Part shown: piece by piece, positions 58,580 to 64,000 of the stretch
Layout: each line of letters begins with the position of its first letter
How positions within the stretch are numbered: the stretch's first letter is position 1
From: Spongospora subterranea f. sp. subterranea
Lineage: Eukaryota > Endomyxa: Phytomyxea > Phytomyxea > Plasmodiophorida
Assembly (NCBI GenBank): GCA_049724395.1
Contig: JAUGWO010000145.1
Location: 62,001 to 126,000 of the forward strand
DNA length: 64,000 bases
Direction: 5' to 3'
Made by a program: the position numbers and the translations under genes
The notes under the pieces: generated by a model
The model's database searches: none
The model's input: only the letters and a program-made list of their open reading frames with translations
Told to the model about the DNA's origin: nothing

Positions 58580-60200
58580 TTGACCGATTCAACGCAAAGC
58601 AGTGTATACTCGTTGCTGAAAATAACCACAAAGGCGCCGACCACCCCATTTTTCCTAAGCTTCTTTATTTTGTTAATTTTCTTCCGTTGGGCATTTGTAG
58701 CTCCCGTCACGATGGTTATCGCTTCGAACAGCACCACCTTTGATGCAGATAGAGCACTTGCCCTTCCGTAAACCCTGAACTTGTTTCACAGTAGACGATT
58801 CGCATTCTAAGCCATCATTCTGCATCCCGTCAACCGTTGACTCATATAAATATGATCTGAACCCCTGGGAGGTGCAACTCGCGTTGATATCCTGAACAAA
58901 GGCGCCCCCCATACAAATGTTGACTATTCCGGAAAGAGAGTCGATACATCGTCAGCAACTTAAAGTGTACTATTGATATCGCGCGGCTCTATTGTTTTTC
59001 AAAGATTGCTCTTCTTCGTATATTGTACATCCGTTTTTCGTTTGGTAAACAGTACTTTGATAAACGCTCATATCGAGATGTGCTTGTGCTGAATTCGAAA
59101 CTGTCACAATGAAGACCTTGTGATCATTAGCAGATAACACGAGGTTAAACGTTATCAAAACCTTGCTATATAACTGTGGTCATTCATTCTCCAGCGTCGT
59201 TGAAGATTAGAAACATCAATGAGTTTAGGGAAAAATCGACAGAACACAGCACAAATGCCTGCTAACGGAATAAGGCAGGATGTGAAAACAGCACAGCTAC
59301 AAGCGGGAATCTTCCCCAAGCGATCGTCAGAAGCGATAATTTCATGAACCAATCTGTGTCCATGTGATAATACTCATTAATCGATTTGCTGATCGTGAAT
59401 CTCTTCCGCACGGGTCGTTGTCATATTGCTTCAACGTCAACGCTCCATATCCGATGGTTTTGAATGAGCGTACATAGTGTTTCGAGAGAACGTGTTTTTG
59501 ATCGGGTGAACTGGTGCTCAAGACGCTGCCACAATTGGAGCAGGTTGTATCCCCTGACTTTTTTCATTTTTTCACCTTTATTTTCAATGACCGAGTTCAC
59601 TCATTCTCCTCGTTATGTGTGCTGGATTACGAACGACCGCCTGCAATTTTCGGATTCATCCAATATGATGCCGGTGACAACATTTTCCCTAAGCAATCGA
59701 CGTTTGTAAATGGCAAGAGCTTCAGGTTGTATCCCTTCGTGTTTTGTGTTCCGTCAATGATAGTGGAATCATTGTATGCCTCAGTATATGATGCTCAAAA
59801 CGCTTTACCGACGACTGTAAACCGTCTTATTCCGAATCGTTGTTCATGAATTGCCCCAATAAAACGGTTTAACCGCAAGTTTAGAAATCCGCCAGTAATG
59901 AAATTCATAGTCCTGTAAACCACAAAATAACTCGACAAGCGTTTTACCCACTTGGAGGGCCGAGAAGTGTATCGACTCTGGAAATGTTGGACATTCTGAG
60001 GTGTCCACAAAGTGGGAATGTCGAGCGCCGAGAAATCCCGATCCGGGAAATGTGGAGCGTTCAGAGGTGAGGAATCGGTATAGCAAGTCCTCGTGCATCA
60101 CGATGCAATGGAAGGTGACGGTTTCAATCGGCGGTGCAATCCAACGGCGGCGGCAGGCGTGACGACGTCCTAGATGGAAAGGGAAACGTCTCATACCTGT
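58580..60200. other. Unresolved region, possible secreted proteins
   Basis: Minus strand: a start near 59345 reads MKLSLLTIAWGRFPLVAVLF, signal-peptide-like, and downstream minus frames (58970-59158, 58673-58912) are protein-like, with Cys residues (ECESS, KCSICIK), but I could not join them cleanly. At 59844-60194 minus a frame contains a roughly 24-residue duplication (STFPGSGFLGARHSHF / PTFPESIHFSALQVG), matching a DNA duplication at 59951-60001 and 60022-60072. No family is recognised. Confidence 0.3.
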
Positions 60201-60830
60201 ATGTATGTTGTGGAGATCGCTGCCACATATTCATAATAAAGCGAGAGACACCGCCGTTTTCACCATTTTGCATAGCCTGATTCATGAATTTCGACATACA
60301 ATCCGGATCGGATTCGAGGTGAATTTCTACACAATAACCCAGTCGAAGACGTTCGACCAGGGTTTAGAACCCTGAGGAATTCTCGAATCTGCAACGGCGT
60401 AACTATCGAATAACAGGTTAGGTATGCAAGAGTTTATATTTGAACAATACTTGGAATGCGTGTGACAATTGATGAATCATGTCCAGCTCTTCTGTATCCA
60501 AATAATTCACAGCAGTTCCTCTTGATATTACATGATTATAATCCATACAGTTGTATGGCCACAACAATATCTGAACTGGCCCAATCGAATGGTGACCGCT
60601 CATGTACCAAGAGCATGTTGATTGCAGAAATTGTTTCGGTTTTCATCGACGGATCCTTTTAATTGCAATAAGGTTTGACACGCTGCCAAACCTTGTGCTA
60701 CCCATCCCATGTACTGGATGGGGTTTCAGTTTGAAAAAAGGATGTTATCCACAATGAACTATAAATCCTCCAACCTTAGGATAAATAGCAACAAATGTCA
60801 TGAACCCGTGCGGCCAATCCAGAAGATCTG

Positions 60831-61237
60831 TCTGATCACTATTCCAGTGACAGCAATCCTCCAACAGTTAGTTTTGAATTCATTGCGATTAGATCAGCTG
60901 CCCGCCAAGAACCAGTCAGCCAAGGCCAGATCCCATAAACCGTTCTTCCCATCATCACTGCCTCAACGACCGGTCCCGATGGTGATCGAGGTGGTTGGGT
61001 GAGGTGTCGAGCGAATGATTTGCAGGGGTCTCGAAGGGGTTTAACCGCATCGATCACCATCGTGGCCGGTCGTTGAGACAGTGATAATGGGAAGAACGGC
61101 TTGTGTGTGGTTGGAATTCGTCGATAGCTGGTGCAATTGACGGTTCTGGCACCGCCCATCGCTGCAGCCGCTGATCTAGTCGCAATGCATCCAGAACTGA
61201 ATGTTGGAGGAGTGCTGCCAATGGAATAGTGATCTGG
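60831..61237. repeat. Inverted repeat with arms of about 165-195 bp
   Basis: Left arm 60831-60994 and right arm 61043-61237 are reverse complements with scattered mismatches and small indels (for example ccgttcttcccatcatcactg against the complement of cagtgataatgggaagaacgg), with a 48-bp spacer. The same short frame therefore shows on both strands. It resembles a foldback or MITE element. Confidence 0.85.
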
Positions 61238-61498
61238 CAACGCGAATCACGACGGAAATGGCTATTGAGACAAAGAGACGTCGATTGACAAGGTTGCGGT
61301 GGAGATGCTGGAGACGCATTGAGAAAGCGAAGGCCGGATGGGAGGATAGAAAGAGAGAGAGAGGGAGGAGATATATGAGAGGTTGGTAGAGGTGGCTATA
61401 CAGTAATCACTCCACAGAACAATGAGACCGGTTCAGTCAATGAGGCAGGATCAAGGGTTGAACCCGAGGTTTGACCACGGAATGCGAATTCTCTTTTG

Positions 61499-61655
61499 AT
61501 CAATGGTGCAACGGGTTGACCCAATCTTCATCAAACTGTGGTGCAACGGGTTGACCCAACGGGTTTCTTCATCAAACTGTGGTGCAACGGGTTGACCCAT
61601 TCTTCATCAAACTGTGGTGCAACGGGTTGACCCATTCTTCATCAAACTGTGCAGG
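61499..61655. repeat. 35-bp tandem repeat, four copies
   Basis: tggtgcaacgggttgaccca followed by ttcttcatcaaactg recurs four times, the second copy enlarged to about 41 bp by an extra acgggt. It lies upstream of the sulfatase gene. Confidence 0.9.
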
Positions 61656-61669
61656 GATCAACCCATGGA

Positions 61670-61680
61670 ACTATAAATAG
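61670..61680 (+). promoter_or_regulatory. TATA-like box upstream of the sulfatase gene
   Basis: ctataaatagg, a canonical TATA sequence, about 415 bp before the Met of the sulfatase gene. The region between (61690-62090) has no other frame and may be a 5' leader, possibly with an intron. Use is inferred. Confidence 0.4.
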
Positions 61681-62093
61681 GACTGTTGATGTCTGAGATC
61701 ATCCTCATCACTGTAAAGTACATACAGTAACAAGCAAGAGGCCCCGACCCCACACGATACAGCACAGTTACGGTGCGGGTGGAGCTCTCATTGGCGGGAG
61801 TGCGGCCTCGTCATCGTCATTCATTGTCCGTGACCCATTGTTATTGTAACACAACCACAACCCGAAATTGTTTCTACCACTTCCAGTACCATTAAACTAA
61901 ACTGAACGAAAGTCGTTTAGTATCAAGGACATATTACTGTATCAAAGGACTTGAGTTTGAGTTAGGTCGGTTGTTGATCAGGTCGTGTCTGTTGATGGTG
62001 TCGATAACTATAGGAGACGTGTCCTGGTAGTTCATATCACCCCTCTACCCCTGCCTATCACTGCAATTCATATCGATCACAACCGTCACCATC

Positions 62094-64000
62094 ATGATCC
62101 CTCTATATCGAACAGTCAAACGGTCCACCCCATCCCATCCTCCCATTCCTCGTTATAACCACACCAAACATGGACCTGTCTCCTCCTCATCAACAGTCAA
62201 GAGGTCTGCACTACCGTTTATTCATATCGCCATCATGCACCTGGCTATCTATCAGACAGCACGCCTGATCACTCTCTGTATTCAGGCCCAGCATATGCCT
62301 GCCATTCGCCCTCCCACCGCCATCCTCGCCGCTATTGTAGCCGGGTCATTTCAGGATCTGGCTATCACTCTCCAGACCATCATCATTCTAACCCTGCCCG
62401 GTTTCCCCTCAAATACACTTGTTGGCGCCACCTTTCTGCCACCGCTTATCGATATTGCCACTCAACTCTGTGGTTATCCTCGCATCACCTTCTCCGAGCT
62501 GGCTCTTGTCTGGAGGCACTTTGGCCAGTTCACCACCTCTTTTATGGACGTGTTGACGACGTGGCGATCCCTCGTTTGTTTGGGAGCGTATCTGACCTAT
62601 GTTGTGTGTATGGGGAGATATATTAGGGCGCGATCGCCTGTTATATTGTCATCACTCATGGTCATCATGTTGGTCATCACGACCTTATTTACATGGAATA
62701 TCGCAGTGATGGTCCGTTATTTTCTCCCCTGGCATGTAGTATACGTGGCCGACAATACCAATATGGCTATGGAATGTGGTTTATTAGCATCAATGGGCCT
62801 GACCATATTCCGACCACAATACCCTACGCCACCAACACTTTCCTCGGTTATTCCTTACGAGGACACAATCAAGTCGGTTCTTGGCCCTAATGAGATTTAT
62901 ACTCTTCTATCCAGTCCCGACCAGTTCCCTTTCTATCGCACCACTATAGGGTTTACAGGCAAGAGGCACTTCACCGTTCACCCGGCCCCCGCTGTCGGCG
63001 AAACCCGTCTCCCCAACATCATCATTATCAATATGGAGTCGTGGGCTCATCATGTTGTGGGAGCGATGGTCCCTGGTACTCCTCCTGAGGCATCCCTAAC
63101 ACCAGAGTTCGATCGGCTCTCTGATCAAGGGATCCTCTACACTTCCTATTACTCTCCTGGCTCCCAGACCTCCCGCTCTCTTCTCACCCATCTCTACAGC
63201 GTCAAGCCCATATTCGATCATGAGGCGGCCCTCCAGAGCCGCTCCAGAACCTTGCACCTCTTAGGCCTCCCTGACCTGCTTCAAGCTCATGGATATCATA
63301 ATGAGTTCATATCGGGCACTGATCTATCTTGGCATGATTGGAACTGGTTCCTTTTACATCACGGGTTTGATAACTGCATTGGTCGGTATGATATTCCCAA
63401 ACTGCTTAGAGATATGGGGGTGAATCCCAGTCAATACGAGCAATCATCATGGGGCCTACACGATGATGCGACCATGATGTTGTTGGAGAAGCGCGCCGAG
63501 CAACTGAATAAAGAATATGAGGAAGGGGGGAAACCCTTCATGATTGACTACCTCTCGATCAGCTCTCACAGGTATGTCATCTGAATTCATCGAGGCGTAC
63601 ACTAATAACCGCTTATCTTAGCCCTTTTCTTGTTCCGAAAGATGCTCCAGAGCAAAACGGAGATCAGAGCCTGTTTACTAAAGATAGCAACGGACAGACG
63701 TCCAGTAATTATAAGCGATCGATACATTATTCGGTATGTCATGTAGTTCCCTTTTCATACACCTTCGTCGTTAATACAATCCGTTTAGGACTATTGCTTG
63801 GGCCGAATGATCAAATCTATGAGGAAAAAGGCGATCTTGAACACGACCATGATAATCATCCAGGGTGATCACGGTCGGGGAAAGGATCATCGCCTAGGAG
63901 GAAACCCGGAATTACATATGGTTGATCTGCTGGACGACTTCCAAAGAATTCCGTTATTGATTATTCCACCCTCTGGATCAGTTGACGCCGAATCACTGGG
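62094..64000 (+). CDS. Membrane sulfatase of the LTA-synthase-like type, 3' end off window
   Basis: Members of this alkaline-phosphatase superfamily branch are polytopic membrane proteins with an outward sulfatase domain; bacterial ones transfer phosphoglycerol. Exons 62094-63571, 63622-63733 and 63789 onward join in frame (introns 50 and 55 nt). The first 240 residues hold several hydrophobic segments (e.g. LSSLMVIMLVITTLFTWNIA). The catalytic domain starts NIIIINMESWAHHV ('vNvI.I..ESf' metal Glu), then SLTPEFDRLSDQGILYTSYY ('TPNLD.L...G..F.N.y'), SPGSQTSRSLLTHL with Thr or Ser as nucleophile, WHDWNWFLLHHGFD, LHDDATMMLL and, in exon 3, MIIIQGDHGRGKD, the DHG metal site. About 565 residues are present. 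The natural substrate is unknown; a surface glycan or lipid is a guess. Confidence 0.82.

Noticed and set aside
60839-61240. 133-residue minus frame as a gene
   Set aside because: It is made by the inverted repeat, and a mirror frame lies on the other strand.

Overview
This is eukaryotic DNA. Nearly every recognisable protein is split by short GT-AG introns (those I resolved are 48-68 nt), genes lie on both strands, and no operon logic is visible. Several genes were rebuilt by reading across introns, so exon limits are approximate except where given. The content (fungal CMT1/CAP59-type GT69 glycosyltransferase, a probable fungal UPF0592/DUF1765 protein, TAN1, MAF1, TIM50, RRP5) points to Holomycota. 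SLC19, EAPP and MYCBP2-type ligase sequences, which I do not expect in Dikarya, suggest an early-diverging fungus or a relative such as a chytrid, rozellid or aphelid. That placement is inference.

Layout: 0-12 kb holds the start of protoporphyrinogen oxidase, a coiled-coil protein, THUMPD1/TAN1, a small GPI-type surface protein, MAF1, a probable DUF1765 protein and two secreted low-complexity proteins (Asn/Thr-rich and Pro-rich). 12-20 kb is a transposon graveyard: a degenerate MULE-type transposase between about 105-bp terminal inverted repeats, a second transposase remnant, a near-perfect 141-bp foldback, and a dispersed GC-rich module. 20-31 kb holds an SLC19 transporter, the large RRP5 gene, a 55-bp minisatellite and a NEDD8-like gene. 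31-38 kb holds an unidentified gene, a FYVE-domain gene and EAPP.

38.6-42.7 kb carries the most striking gene: a predicted ubiquitin ligase with Ubl, C2, RRM, PH, RBR-like RING1-IBR and a C-terminal MYCBP2-type RING plus tandem-cysteine (RCR) module. It looks like an RBR ligase whose RING2 has been replaced by the RING-Cys-relay machinery. 42.7-53.8 kb holds an unidentified gene, an FtsJ-like methyltransferase, a 78-bp satellite array (about 22 copies), a large helical protein ending in C2H2 fingers, and TIM50. 54-64 kb holds the GT69 enzyme, a 22-bp repeat, a long gene-poor stretch, a second foldback, and an LTA-synthase-like membrane sulfatase that runs off the end.

Themes: ubiquitin-family signalling (NEDD8-like protein, RCR ligase), RNA biology (RRP5, TAN1, FtsJ, MAF1), mitochondrial function (TIM50, PPOX) and cell-surface or glycan biology (GT69, sulfatase, GPI-type proteins). 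I see no CRISPR, phage or bacterial structure.
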